64,000 nt of DNA from Mesorhizobium sp. M2A.F.Ca.ET.046.03.2.1 (GTDB taxonomy: Bacteria > Pseudomonadota > Alphaproteobacteria > Rhizobiales > Rhizobiaceae), in contig NZ_CP034449.1 of NCBI RefSeq assembly GCF_003952425.1, positions 6,436,001 to 6,500,000 on the forward strand, given 5' to 3'. A program made the translations under genes and the position numbers. Below, in pieces: positions 39,390 through 48,865 of the stretch (its first letter is position 1; every line of letters starts with the position of its first letter). Under the pieces are notes generated by a model that saw only the letters and a program-made list of their open reading frames with translations, made no database searches and was not told the origin of the DNA.

Positions 39390-41740
39390 CGGGCAAGGTG
39401 CCTGTTCTGCTGGTTCCAAAGCTGTCGGTAAGTCATGCAACGGGACAGAAGTTCGCCATGTTTCCCGTGATCGACGATCCGGCCGCGATCGAGCACGACA
39501 ATGGCATCCGCTGCGACGAGCGAGGACAGACGGTGCGAAACCATGACCACGGTTCGCCCCTCGGCAATGCGGGCAAGGTTTGCCTGGACGATCGCCTCGC
39601 TCTCGGGATCAAGCGCGGAGGTCGCCTCGTCCAGGATGAGGATGCGCGGTTGGCGCAGCAAGGCACGGGCGATCGACAGGCGCTGCTGCTGGCCGCCCGA
39701 CAGGTTGGTGCCGCCCTCCTCGAGCAAGGTGTCGTAGCCCTGCGGCAGTAGTTTGATGAACTCGTCGGCACCCGCCATCGTCGCGGCGTGGACGATCTCC
39801 TCCAGGGTTGCATCTGGCCTGGTCGCGCCGATGTTCTCGCGCACGGTGCCGCGAAACAAAAAGCACTGCTGCATCACGACGCCGACATTGCTGCGCAGAT
39901 GCGGGAGGTCGAGCTCGCGAATTTCATGACCGTCGATCCGCACCGAGCCGTGCTGGATCGGGTACGTGCCGCGCATCAGCCGCGTCAATGTCGACTTGCC
40001 CGAGCCGCTGCGCCCGACGATGCCGAAAACCGAACCGGCCGGGATGGTCAGCGACACGTCGTTCAGGGCCGGCGGAGCGCTGTCGCTGTAGCGGAAGATC
40101 ACATGCTCGAACTCGACAGTGCCCGCGATCGGCGGGCGCAGGCCGCGCACATTCGGTGGCCGCTCCGGACTGCGGTTCATGATGTTGCCGAGCATTCGCA
40201 CCGAGAGCCCGGCCTCCTGGTAGCCTTGCACCAGACCGACGATCTGTGAGAGCGGCGTGGTGACCCGGCCCGACAGCATGTTGAACGCGATCAGCGCGCC
40301 CACCGTCATCTGGTTGTCGAAGACCAGCAGGGCGCCGAAGCCGACGACCGCAACCGTCAGCAGCTTTTCGAGAAGCCCGATCACCGCCTGCGCCGAGGTA
40401 GAAATCCGCCCGACGTCGAACCGCGACTCGGCGGCCTGGGCGCAGAGCGCGTCCCAGTCGCGCTGGCGCAAGGGCTCGGTCGCCAACCCTTTGACCGTTT
40501 CCATGCCGTGGATGGTCTCGACGAGATAGGCCTGACGCTGCCCTTCGGCCTCGTAGAGGACGCGCAACTTGCGGCGGTAGAGCGGGATCAGCCCGCCGAT
40601 CACACAGGCGGTGACGGCGGAAAAGCCGAGCACCATTGTGGCGAGACGACCGCTGTAGAGGAACAGCAGCGGCACGATGACCAGCAGCGAGGTGGCGTCG
40701 AGCAACGTCAGAAAGAGGCGGCCGGTCAGAAACTCCCGGATCTTCTCGACCTGCTGCATGTGCTTGGTGATGACGCCGGCCGAGGCGCGCTCGAAGAAAT
40801 CGATCGGCAACGACAGCAGACGCGCGAAGGTGCGGATCGAGGTGCGCACATCGATCCGTGCCGAGGCGTAGACCAGCAGGATGCGCCTGAGATAGTTGAA
40901 AACCGCGTCGAACAGGACTGCGGCGCTGACCCCGATGGCGAGCACAACGAGAGTCGTATAGGCCTGGTGCACGAGCACCTTGTCGACGGTGATCTGGATG
41001 AAGATCGGCAGGGCAAGCGCCAGCACCTGCAGCGCGACCGCGGCCACCGCGATGTCGCGGAACATCGCGCCGTTGCGGACGACTTCCGGGAGGAACCAAG
41101 TAAAGCCGAACGGCCGGCTCTCATCCGCCAGCGCGAATGTGCGGCGCAGCAGCAGGAGCTCGCCGGTCCACTTCCTGCAGAACGTCGCCTGGTCGAGGGG
41201 TAATACGTCGAGGCAGTCAGCGAGGGGGTCGAGGACTCCAACCTTGTTCTCGTTGAATCCGAGCAGGATGACGCTGTTGCCATTTGTCAGCCGGGCGATC
41301 ACCGGATAGGCGTCGCCGAGGCGTTGCAGGTCCTTCCAGCCGACCTTCAATTTGCGGCTGCGCATGCCGCTGCTGCGGGCGATCTTCGGCAGCAGCCGGG
41401 TGATGTCGTCATCGGGCCTCAGCGCAAAGTCGTGCTTGATGCGCTCGGGGGAAAGATCGATGCCGTAGTGCCGCCCGATGGCGACAAGGCACTGCAGTGC
41501 TGTTTCGACCGGAGACCCTTCCACGGTACCGCGCAGATTATCAGGCTTGGCGGCGCGAAGGGTGGAGGAGCGCGTTTGGGTCATCCAGGTGAGGACGAGC
41601 CATACGAGCACCGTGCACAGCAGGAACTGAACCGGGGGACTCGGCCTGTGGAGCCACTCGACCGGCCCGTGCCCGGCGGCGGCGAGGGTGGCGAGCGCAT
41701 CGGACAACCAGCGATTCAGTTCGCCATAGAGATCGTTCAT
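39386..41740 (-). CDS. Type I secretion ABC exporter with non-catalytic C39-like domain (HlyB type)
   Basis: Inner-membrane ATPase that exports the adhesin encoded at 42336-45971. The 784 residues hold an extra N-terminal membrane helix (VQFLLCTVLVWLVLTW, 37-52), a C39-like domain (about 75-195), six membrane helices and an ABC domain with VGRSGSGKSTL, LSGGQQQRLSIARALL, ILILDEATSALD and VSHRLSS. The C39-like part has neither the catalytic Cys nor the His (NSVILLGF in its place), so it probably binds the substrate rather than cuts a leader, as in HlyB. ATG 41740. Confidence 0.94.
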   Translation of the reverse strand: MNDLYGELNRWLSDALATLAAAGHGPVEWLHRPSPPVQFLLCTVLVWLVLTWMTQTRSSTLRAAKPDNLRGTVEGSPVETALQCLVAIGRHYGIDLSPERIKHDFALRPDDDITRLLPKIARSSGMRSRKLKVGWKDLQRLGDAYPVIARLTNGNSVILLGFNENKVGVLDPLADCLDVLPLDQATFCRKWTGELLLLRRTFALADESRPFGFTWFLPEVVRNGAMFRDIAVAAVALQVLALALPIFIQITVDKVLVHQAYTTLVVLAIGVSAAVLFDAVFNYLRRILLVYASARIDVRTSIRTFARLLSLPIDFFERASAGVITKHMQQVEKIREFLTGRLFLTLLDATSLLVIVPLLFLYSGRLATMVLGFSAVTACVIGGLIPLYRRKLRVLYEAEGQRQAYLVETIHGMETVKGLATEPLRQRDWDALCAQAAESRFDVGRISTSAQAVIGLLEKLLTVAVVGFGALLVFDNQMTVGALIAFNMLSGRVTTPLSQIVGLVQGYQEAGLSVRMLGNIMNRSPERPPNVRGLRPPIAGTVEFEHVIFRYSDSAPPALNDVSLTIPAGSVFGIVGRSGSGKSTLTRLMRGTYPIQHGSVRIDGHEIRELDLPHLRSNVGVVMQQCFLFRGTVRENIGATRPDATLEEIVHAATMAGADEFIKLLPQGYDTLLEEGGTNLSGGQQQRLSIARALLRQPRILILDEATSALDPESEAIVQANLARIAEGRTVVMVSHRLSSLVAADAIVVLDRGRIVDHGKHGELLSRCMTYRQLWNQQNRHLAR

Positions 41741-41882
41741 GGCTCTCGCTCCGCGGCATGTCGGCAGGTCGGCGCGTGGACGAGCGCCGTGACGCAAACG
41801 GGCCTCGGCGTGCTCCCGCTTCCGCTGCGCCATGACGGGCGGAGAGGGGCTGTGTTGGGCATGAAGCACCGACGCATTTGGG

Positions 41883-42281
41883 CTATTGCTCGTCGCTGAA
41901 ATTTGGCGATTTCGGCCGCCGCCGCGCGGTCGCCGCGGGCGTTGCCGCCGCAGGCAATGCCGCCTGCGGCATCAGCCGCACCACCGTTGCTCCAGCATCT
42001 GCCGTTTCCTCCCCGACCGGCAGGGGAGAAGTGGGCTGGGAGCCCGGCTCGGCTCCCGGTGACGACGGCTGCTGCGACCGCAGCACGCCCGCCTTCTCTA
42101 GCTGTTCGCGCATGCCGTTCTGCGTCTGCAGCATTTGAGAGAAGGCCTGCAGGCTGGTGATCAGCCGCTGCGTCACGCGCGGCTCGGAGCCGGACAGCGA
42201 GACCAGATCAATGCGGATCATGCCGTGCTTGAGCGAAATCTCGCCAAACGCATCGACAAAGGTTTCGGGTACTACGTCCAT
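41883..42281 (-). CDS. Unknown protein in the type I secretion locus
   Basis: 132 residues, not recognised. The first 65 form a compact acidic/hydrophobic module (VVPETFVDAFGEISLKHG, then MIRIDLVSLSG), with helix-like LITSLQAFSQMLQTQN. The second half is Pro/Ala-rich and ends in a basic stretch. No signal peptide or membrane segment. It sits between the secreted protein and its exporter, directly after a terminator, with GGGGTAGG as likely ribosome site. A role in secretion or regulation of the adhesin is inferred from position only. Confidence 0.7.
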   Translation of the reverse strand: MDVVPETFVDAFGEISLKHGMIRIDLVSLSGSEPRVTQRLITSLQAFSQMLQTQNGMREQLEKAGVLRSQQPSSPGAEPGSQPTSPLPVGEETADAGATVVRLMPQAALPAAATPAATARRRPKSPNFSDEQ

Positions 42282-42292
42282 TTACCTACCCC

Positions 42293-42324
42293 AAAAAAGC
42301 GGCCGGGCTTTCGGCCCGGCCGCT
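42293..42324 (-). terminator. Strong intrinsic terminator after the secreted adhesin gene
   Basis: On the minus strand AGCGGCCGGGC pairs exactly with GCCCGGCCGCT around a 5-base loop and is followed by six T. It lies 12 bp after the adhesin stop and just before the 132-residue gene, so the export genes downstream depend on read-through or another promoter. Confidence 0.92.
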
Positions 42325-42335
42325 GCTCATGCGCG

Positions 42336-45300
42336 TTAAGCAATCGCGACGTGGATCGCGAACGGGTCGCTCTTGGTATCATTATCGCCATCGGCGATGG
42401 TTGCCGTGAAGTTCATGTCGAGCGCCTCCGGGTTGAACGTGTTGGAAATATTGAACTCGATCACCGGGACCTTCACGGTGCCCGAACCCATGAAGAGCTG
42501 GACCGCGTCCAAGTCGTTCTTTTGGTCGATGGAGGGGATGACGAAGCTCACTTGCCCGCCGGCTTCTTGGTGCAGATCCGCGCTCTCCACCTTGGTAATC
42601 GCGCCCACGGTGATCGAGTTGTCGGCGTTGCGGGTGTAGGTCCTGTAGAAGATGCCCTCGGTCGAGGGGTCGTAGCCGCCGACCGAATTGTCGATGAAGA
42701 TCTTCATGCTGCTGACCAGGAAAGCCGTCGGGTCAATCACAAAGCTCTCATCGAAGGCACCTCCCTGTGTCGTCGCGCCGTCGACGCCGGCATTGGCGTT
42801 GCCATCGAAGTTGTTGTTGCCGAGCCCGATGCCCGACGTGCTGACGTTCATCTGCGCCGGGCTGAGATACGTGGCGTTGGTCTGGATTTGGCTCTCGCTC
42901 GCGTCGAGGAAGCCCTTGATACTGGTCGGATTGGTCGTGGCATTAACTGCGGAGAATACGATCGCGCGGTTTCCGATCGTCAGTGTCCGCACCGGATCCG
43001 GCCCGCCCGCATCGAGGCTTCCGTTCGCGGACGAAACCGTCGTTATCGTTCCGGGCGGGGTTGTCAGCTCGATCTTGTAGTTGCCGGACCCCGGATCGAC
43101 CGCATCGAATGTCAGCTTGAACGCCACCGGCTGAGGGTTGACGATGCCGTCGTTAGTGAAGTCGTCGGTGATCGTCCCGTTGAAGACATAGTTCCCGTTC
43201 ACATCGGTTGTCGTCAGCGTCCCGAGCGAGCTGTTGACGGTCACAGTGGAGTGGGAGTCGATTGTGTAGTTGTTGAAGGTCACGTTCAGCGACTTGAACC
43301 CGTCCGCGCCAGGAGCGTCGGACCAAGTGCTGCTCCCGCCTGCGGCGTAGGTGCCGTTCGCGATGTCGTTGACCGTGACGGTCGGCCCGTCATCGTCGAA
43401 CTTGACGAGCAGGCCGATGTCGTTGCCGGAGTCGGTGGCGGTGTCGCCGTCGCCGTCGGTACGGGTGACGCTCATCTGCACTGCGCCCGACGCCAGCGTG
43501 ATTGTCTCATCGTACGAGGCGCCGCCGGTCGGATGCTTCAACGACAGATACTGGGCGAGGAAGACCTCGCCTGTGGTCGCGTTCGTCGCCAGCGCGAAAG
43601 CCACCGTGCCGGCGGGATCGGCGGTGTCACCTCCCGTGTTCTCGGTGCCGACCCTGCCGAGAATCAGGCCTGCGGCGCTGCCAGTGCCGTTGTACAAGAA
43701 GATTTTAGTGCCCGCGGTTGTCTCGACCCCCGAGTCGGTGCCGTTGTTGACGCTTAACGCATAGCTGAGTTCCTGCGCCGCCGGCCCATCGGCCCCGGCG
43801 CTGCCCGTCACGGTCAGCAGCGAAGCGGTGCTGCGGGCGAAGCCGATTGCGCCGGTACCTGCCACATCCGGATCGTCGCCAGGCGACGGCACGTTGGTGA
43901 ACAGCGACGCGATCGTCGTCGAACCGAAGGCGAACGCCGTGCCGTCGACGTCGGTGTCGGACTGCACCCCGGCGGTCTCGTCGTGGCGCACCGATGCCGT
44001 GCCGCTCGTCACGGCCGTGATTGTCGGCCCGTCATCGTCGAACTTGACGAGCAGGCCGATGTCGTTGCCGGAGTCGGTGGCGGTGTCGCCGTCGCCGTCG
44101 GTACGGGTGACGCTCATCTGCACTGCGCCCGACGCCAGCGTGATTGTCTCATCGTACGAGGCGCCGCCGGTCGGATGCTTCAACGACAGATACTGGGCGA
44201 GGAAGACCTCGCCTGTGGTCGCGTTCGTCGCCAGCGCGAAAGCCACCGTACCGGCGGGATCGGCGGTGTCACCTCCCGTGTTCTCGGTGCCGACCCTGCC
44301 GAGAATCAGGCCTGCGGCGCTGCCAGTGCCGTTGTACAAGAAGATTTTAGTGCCCGCGGTTGTCTCGACCCCCGAGTCGGTGCCGTTGTTGACGCTTAAC
44401 GCATAGCTGAGTTCCTGCGCCGCCGGCCCATCGGCCCCGGCGCTGCCCGTCACGGTCAGCAGCGAAGCGGTGCTGCGGGCGAAGCCGATTGCGCCGGTAC
44501 CTGCCACATCCGGATCGTCGCCAGGCGACGGCACGTTGGTGAACAGCGACGCGATCGTCGTCGAACCGAAGGCGAACGCCGTGCCGTCGACGTCGGTGTC
44601 GGACTGCACCCCGGCGGTCTCGTCGTGGCGCACCGATGCCGTGCTCGCGACCGCGGTGATCGACGGCCCGTCATCGTCGAACTGGAGTTGCGTGCCGGCA
44701 AACTCGCTCGCGCCCGTGCTGCTCAAGATCGTGAATCCGCCGATGTCGAGGGTGATGTTCGAACCCGGCCCCTTCGTCGGTTGAACGTTTTCGATCAGCA
44801 CCCGAGTGTGGGCGCTGGTGGTGGTGTAGGAGACGACATCCCCGTTCTTGACACCCGAGATGACCGCCGTATCGCCGCTGAGATTTGCAGCGACCACAGC
44901 GCCATTGATCTTGACCTCTGTGATGTTGACCGTGACGTCATCAGCAAATCCCTCGACAAAACCTGTACCTGTTTCGCCCGCGGCGCCGTTTGGATCATTG
45001 AAGGCGGTAATCTTGACTGTGACTGTGTTACCGGTCGGGTTGACCTGAGCGACCGTGAACGAGGCCGCGGTGACGCCTGAGGTATAGCCGCTAAACTGGA
45101 TGTTGCTTTCGTGGTCGGCCTCCGTTGAGTCGAGACCTTGGGGCGGGTGCGGATCTTGTTGTGGGGCTACCGTGAAATCTTCGGCCGGATTGTCGACGAA
45201 AGTGAAACTTAGGCCATTGCCCGGCCCGAGATGCTGGCCGTTCACTCCAACAGTCGCGTGGGGTCCGGCCTGGCTGCTGCTGACTGTGTCGCCAGTATGG

Positions 45301-45971
45301 TCATTGTCCTCGGTGTTCGGGTCGGGGGCACGCCCGGTCACCACGATGCCCGAGGTGCTGACGCCCGCGGGATTGTTGCCGAACATCATGAACTCGTTGG
45401 CGCCCGATGGCGCATTGTCGAAGGAGAAGGTCGTTTGCTGGGTTGCCGCGACCTTGAGCTTATTGTCGAGATTGACAGTGAAATCGAAATCGTTGGTAGT
45501 GTCCGGGTGCTTCAGCGGCTCGAAGAGTGCGATCCAGAACTTGCCGCCAGTGATTAGGGAATTGGTCGTGGTCTCTTCGACGTAGATCGCAAATACGATG
45601 GCGCCGCTCGGATCCGCCACCCCTCCGACGGTGCCCTCCCGGCCGAGGACGACGTTGTCGTTGTTGGGGTCGGCGTAGAGGAAGATCTCTCTGCCCTCGA
45701 GGGTGAAAAGCCCGCTGGCGTCCCCGTTGAGCGCACCGTTGGTCGGATCGACGAAGCCGAGGCCATTGACGGTAAAGCCAGAGTCAGGCGTGACGGACAG
45801 ATCATCGCCCCCTCCGCCAGCGACCTGAATCGCATTCGCGAGGTTGGCTCCCGCGTTGCTGAACGCTGTCGAGACATTCGACGGCACGTCGACTAGCGCG
45901 ATATCGCTATCCTGCGGGCTAGCCGTTTCGTCGATTTTCGTGCTTCCGAAAACATTGATGGTCAGTGCCAT
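42336..45971 (-). CDS. Large secreted repeat protein (DUF5801/T1SS-type adhesin)
   Basis: Predicted type I substrate, 1211 residues, acidic and rich in Gly, Thr, Ser and Asp, with no N-terminal signal peptide. Residues about 437-649 and 650-863 are nearly identical domains (DETAGVQSDTDVDGTAFAFG; YLSLKHPTGGASYDETITL; LLVKFDDDGP), typical of DUF5801 repeats in RTX-type proteins. A divergent relative lies near residues 90-165 (EGREIFLYADPNNDN; PLKHPDTTNDFDF). The GGxGxDxUx nonapeptide repeat is not seen. The C-terminus ends DPFAIHVAIA, hydrophobic as in T1SS signals. ATG 45971 has AGGGAGA upstream. Confidence 0.88.
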   Translation of the reverse strand: MALTINVFGSTKIDETASPQDSDIALVDVPSNVSTAFSNAGANLANAIQVAGGGGDDLSVTPDSGFTVNGLGFVDPTNGALNGDASGLFTLEGREIFLYADPNNDNVVLGREGTVGGVADPSGAIVFAIYVEETTTNSLITGGKFWIALFEPLKHPDTTNDFDFTVNLDNKLKVAATQQTTFSFDNAPSGANEFMMFGNNPAGVSTSGIVVTGRAPDPNTEDNDHTGDTVSSSQAGPHATVGVNGQHLGPGNGLSFTFVDNPAEDFTVAPQQDPHPPQGLDSTEADHESNIQFSGYTSGVTAASFTVAQVNPTGNTVTVKITAFNDPNGAAGETGTGFVEGFADDVTVNITEVKINGAVVAANLSGDTAVISGVKNGDVVSYTTTSAHTRVLIENVQPTKGPGSNITLDIGGFTILSSTGASEFAGTQLQFDDDGPSITAVASTASVRHDETAGVQSDTDVDGTAFAFGSTTIASLFTNVPSPGDDPDVAGTGAIGFARSTASLLTVTGSAGADGPAAQELSYALSVNNGTDSGVETTAGTKIFLYNGTGSAAGLILGRVGTENTGGDTADPAGTVAFALATNATTGEVFLAQYLSLKHPTGGASYDETITLASGAVQMSVTRTDGDGDTATDSGNDIGLLVKFDDDGPTITAVTSGTASVRHDETAGVQSDTDVDGTAFAFGSTTIASLFTNVPSPGDDPDVAGTGAIGFARSTASLLTVTGSAGADGPAAQELSYALSVNNGTDSGVETTAGTKIFLYNGTGSAAGLILGRVGTENTGGDTADPAGTVAFALATNATTGEVFLAQYLSLKHPTGGASYDETITLASGAVQMSVTRTDGDGDTATDSGNDIGLLVKFDDDGPTVTVNDIANGTYAAGGSSTWSDAPGADGFKSLNVTFNNYTIDSHSTVTVNSSLGTLTTTDVNGNYVFNGTITDDFTNDGIVNPQPVAFKLTFDAVDPGSGNYKIELTTPPGTITTVSSANGSLDAGGPDPVRTLTIGNRAIVFSAVNATTNPTSIKGFLDASESQIQTNATYLSPAQMNVSTSGIGLGNNNFDGNANAGVDGATTQGGAFDESFVIDPTAFLVSSMKIFIDNSVGGYDPSTEGIFYRTYTRNADNSITVGAITKVESADLHQEAGGQVSFVIPSIDQKNDLDAVQLFMGSGTVKVPVIEFNISNTFNPEALDMNFTATIADGDNDTKSDPFAIHVAIA
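43381..44661. repeat. Tandem 642-bp duplication inside the adhesin gene
   Basis: Copy one (43381-44022) and copy two (44023-44661) differ at very few bases. One junction is 3 bp shorter, changing TSGTAS to ASTAS, and a G/A change lies at 43608/44250. Both units are in frame (214 and 213 codons). Confidence 0.92.
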
Positions 45972-47433
45972 TGCGATTCTCCCTGGTTTCAATGCGGCTG
46001 GCGCTGTAATCGGCCCAACGCCCGGCAACCGGCCGCACGGACGCACATCCGCCGGCCGGAGCCGGCGCTGCGCGCCATCGTTAAAAGGAAACTGGAGTTC
46101 TGGATTGACTCACGGGGTAGAGGGTGTGGGAGGGGCCGTCGCTACGCCTCCATCCATGCCCCGTCAGGCAATTCTGGGCGGATGCGTCCTATGCGCATCG
46201 GTGACCCACCAACGGCGGGCACCAAGGATCGACAATGAGGGCATACTCAACCCCGCCCCTCTTCAACAGGCATTGACTGCCTGTACGCCTCCCGCTCAAA
46301 AACATGAGCACGAAAACTTTACGCTTATTTGTGGAAAGTTCAAATCGGACTGTTGCCTTTTAACAAAAGGTGTGAATCAGGAAATGGTCCCTTCATGCAG
46401 GGGACTTTTGTCCCTCTCCCTCGAACCATTTGAAATCAAACGAGAATACAGCCAATCAAATCAAGGGGTTTGATTGTGACACCTGCATTGGCAATGAAAT
46501 AGGTCTAATGCAGACGAAAATCGCCAGCAGGGTTCATAGGTTTGGCGTGTGCAATCGTGTGCACGCGGGCGGCGGCTCTATGGCTCGCTAGAGGGACTGG
46601 ACAGTTCATTGTCGACCTTATTGGCCCAGTCGATGGGCAACTCGCGGTGAGGCATCGCCTGGGTTGAAGTTTCCGCGCCTCGCCTCATCCCAAATTGCGG
46701 GTGCATGTTCGACTCATGGCAAGCGCCCCAGACGAAAACCTTGGCGCTCTTGATCCATGATACTTGCCCGGTGGCGTAGGCCTCTTGAAGCGCGCCAGGA
46801 CGATCGGAGCCATTGGGTAACACCGCGCCAGCTCGGCGGCGCGGGCGCCCAAGGCTGGCAAGAATTCAGCGTCGACCAGTATGAGGCAGACGGGCTGCAG
46901 GAATATCGCGCAGCGGCTTCCATGCTCGCGGCCTGCTCCACGAGGGAAATTGCCTCTCGATTGCGTCCACTATGGCCGCCCCTTTTTTGCAGAACTTGGC
47001 GCACACAACCTTGTCGGGCCGCTTGCGCAGACTTCCTTGACCCGGGTGTGAGGCGGCCCGGCGCCTGTGGCGCGTTGGGGTTAGCGGCGCCGGGCCTGAC
47101 CGCAAGGGTCCTCTAATTCTGCGCGCCGGCGACTTAGCGATATATGCCGTTGATTATCGAAGAGGAATTCTTCCACACGAATAACAAAGAAGTATAAGGC
47201 GCAGGATGGTTGGCGCCCGGCGGCACTCCTGACTAGAACGGCCGTTGGACCTGCAAGCCGGCCAGGCAGCGACAAACTGGAGGACGTCGTTCAAGCCACG
47301 TGTCACATGGCGCGCGGAGCGACCTCCAAGACCTTGCCTAAGCCTGTGCGAGGCACGGAGAGGCGGCCGTACTTTGTAGAAGTCGCGACTTGGCGCCCTG
47401 TTCCCGGATGAGCCGGGAGCATTGGATGAGCGC
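45972..47433. other. 1.46-kb region without an intact gene, upstream of the adhesin
   Basis: Holds the adhesin promoter region and a long AT-rich block (about 46290-46520) containing AATCAA-N5-TTGATT near 46459 and GTCCC/GGGAC pairs near 46390-46430. On the minus strand, 46578-47020 looks like decayed coding sequence. One frame gives a receiver-like stretch LILVDAEFLPALGARAAEL followed by MAPIVLARF; another gives VVCAKFCKKGAAIVDAIER. No frame is long enough or continuous. The 330 bp before the Crp gene end hold nothing I can name. Confidence 0.4.
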
Positions 47434-48153
47434 TCAGTCCTTCACATAGTCGCCATCAAATCCCACAAACTTTGTCAGGCCCGCAGCATCGAGCAGGCGG
47501 ACATGACCCTGGCGGAATTCGAGGAACTTGCGCTCGCGGAGTTCCCGCAACATTCGATTTACATGGATCGGGGTAAGGCCAAGGGCGTCAGCGAGATCGT
47601 ATTGCGTGAGGGGGCAATCAAAGCCGTTGCGGTCAACGGCGCCAACACGCCGCAGACGCCCCGTCAATTCAAGCAGCAAATGCGCCGTTCGCTCCAAGGC
47701 GGTACGCCGTCCTACATTGGCGAGGTGCTGAGCTATCACAGCACCGTTGCGCACCAGAGCGTCCATGATGAACGAGAACAGATGAGGCGATTTCATAGCG
47801 GCCAGCGTGAGTGTCTTGGTAGGCGCCACCAACAACGACAGTTCGGTCAGGCTCGCGAACGTTTCGACGGTGCCGCCTCCATATGATTGAGGCAGAACCA
47901 CATCACCCGTTAAGGCAAAATCTAAAATTTGCCGCTGTCCCCCAGGTAGCTCGTGGGAAATGCAGCCCCACCCTGACTCAACGATGTATATACGATCGTT
48001 GCTGTCGCCCTGGCTGAAGATTACCGCGTCGGCTGGATATCGCTTGGAAGCCAGCCCGAGCGTCTTCATCAACGCGGCGTCGTCATCGTTAAGCCCAACG
48101 AATGACGAACGGTGCTCGTCCCCTTTCGAAAAAGAACGTGAAGCAAACGTCAT
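47434..48153 (-). CDS. Crp/Fnr-family transcriptional regulator
   Basis: 239 residues: a cyclic-nucleotide-binding-like beta-roll (SKRYPADAVIFSQGDSND; GCISHELPGGQRQI; FALTGDVVLPQ), a dimer helix and a C-terminal HTH (LTQYDLADALGLTPIHVNRML). No FNR-type cysteine cluster at the N-terminus, so oxygen sensing by an Fe-S cluster is not supported. It lies between the adhesin region and the polysaccharide genes; the upstream 180 bp include a TCACGTGA palindrome near 48212. The target genes are unknown. Confidence 0.9.
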   Translation of the reverse strand: MTFASRSFSKGDEHRSSFVGLNDDDAALMKTLGLASKRYPADAVIFSQGDSNDRIYIVESGWGCISHELPGGQRQILDFALTGDVVLPQSYGGGTVETFASLTELSLLVAPTKTLTLAAMKSPHLFSFIMDALVRNGAVIAQHLANVGRRTALERTAHLLLELTGRLRRVGAVDRNGFDCPLTQYDLADALGLTPIHVNRMLRELRERKFLEFRQGHVRLLDAAGLTKFVGFDGDYVKD

Positions 48154-48335
48154 CCGTACCCCTCGCCCTCAGCTGCGTGTATACCTCCCTCAACCTCATC
48201 ATGTATATGAAATTTCACGTGATGAGCAACCTTTTTGAAGTCCGGAACGGGAAGGCATTGTGACATCAAACCGAGGGCTAACCTGGCTCAAAACCGGTTA
48301 TGGTCCGGTTGATATCCCGCGAGGTCGGGTATCAT

Positions 48336-48617
48336 CTATGACTTACTTCTCTTAAAGTTCTCTCTCATTGACTCAACTATCTCACTGGCAACCAGACAGC
48401 TCCGGTTGTCCGCCTGGTCGGCAGCATTGCGCAAAGTCAGCGACGCGTCCCTCAGCAGCCCCCTGATTTCCGCCGGCGACAACACTTCCGAGGCCTCGAG
48501 TTCCAAAAGGACCGATTCACTCACATGCAGCGCAGCGAGCGCGACCGCCCGCGGCCTTGTTGCCAGCAACTTCAGGAGATCGCCACTACGCCTGGCTCTC
48601 GATTTCTTCTTTGCCAT
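48336..48617 (-). CDS. Hypothetical protein, basic N-terminus
   Basis: 93 residues, not recognised. A Lys/Arg-rich start (MAKKKSRARRSGD) is followed by predicted helices (LKLLATRPRAVALAALHV; LLRDASLTLRNAADQ). No membrane segment or signal peptide. The ribosome site is weak. Codon use looks like its neighbours, but it may not be expressed. The 248 bp between it and the next gene end hold no gene that I can see. Confidence 0.5.
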   Translation of the reverse strand: MAKKKSRARRSGDLLKLLATRPRAVALAALHVSESVLLELEASEVLSPAEIRGLLRDASLTLRNAADQADNRSCLVASEIVESMRENFKRSKS

Positions 48618-48865
48618 CGTCGTCTTAACTACCCGGACAAAAACCTTCTTATTTCCAACATCTTGACGAGTGTGCGCAGTCCAAGAGACTGAGGGTTAGA
48701 CCCTTCTCTTTAAGGTGTAGCCATTGGTGACGGTAACCCAGTTTGCAGCAGTGACCCAGAGGCAAGGGGATACTGAATTAGCGGTAGCTGGTGTTCTTCG
48801 GCATCACCAATGAAGACGTCCCGCCAGGATCCGCCGCCGTCGCGAAGCGAGGCTCAGTCGCTTCT

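Noticed and set aside
39386..41740. Exporter as a bacteriocin-type peptidase transporter
   Set aside because: The C39-like domain lacks the catalytic Cys and His, and no double-glycine leader peptide gene is nearby.
43381..44661. Large direct repeats as a CRISPR or mobile element
   Set aside because: The units are 642 bp, in frame, and encode protein domains; no short repeat-spacer pattern exists.
45844..46473. A 209-codon plus-strand frame upstream of the adhesin
   Set aside because: It begins antisense to the adhesin N-terminus and shows no domain or ribosome site.
47434..48153. Crp-type gene as an oxygen-sensing FNR/FixK pair member
   Set aside because: No cysteine cluster, and no clear TTGAT-N4-ATCAA box was found in the neighbouring intergenic regions.
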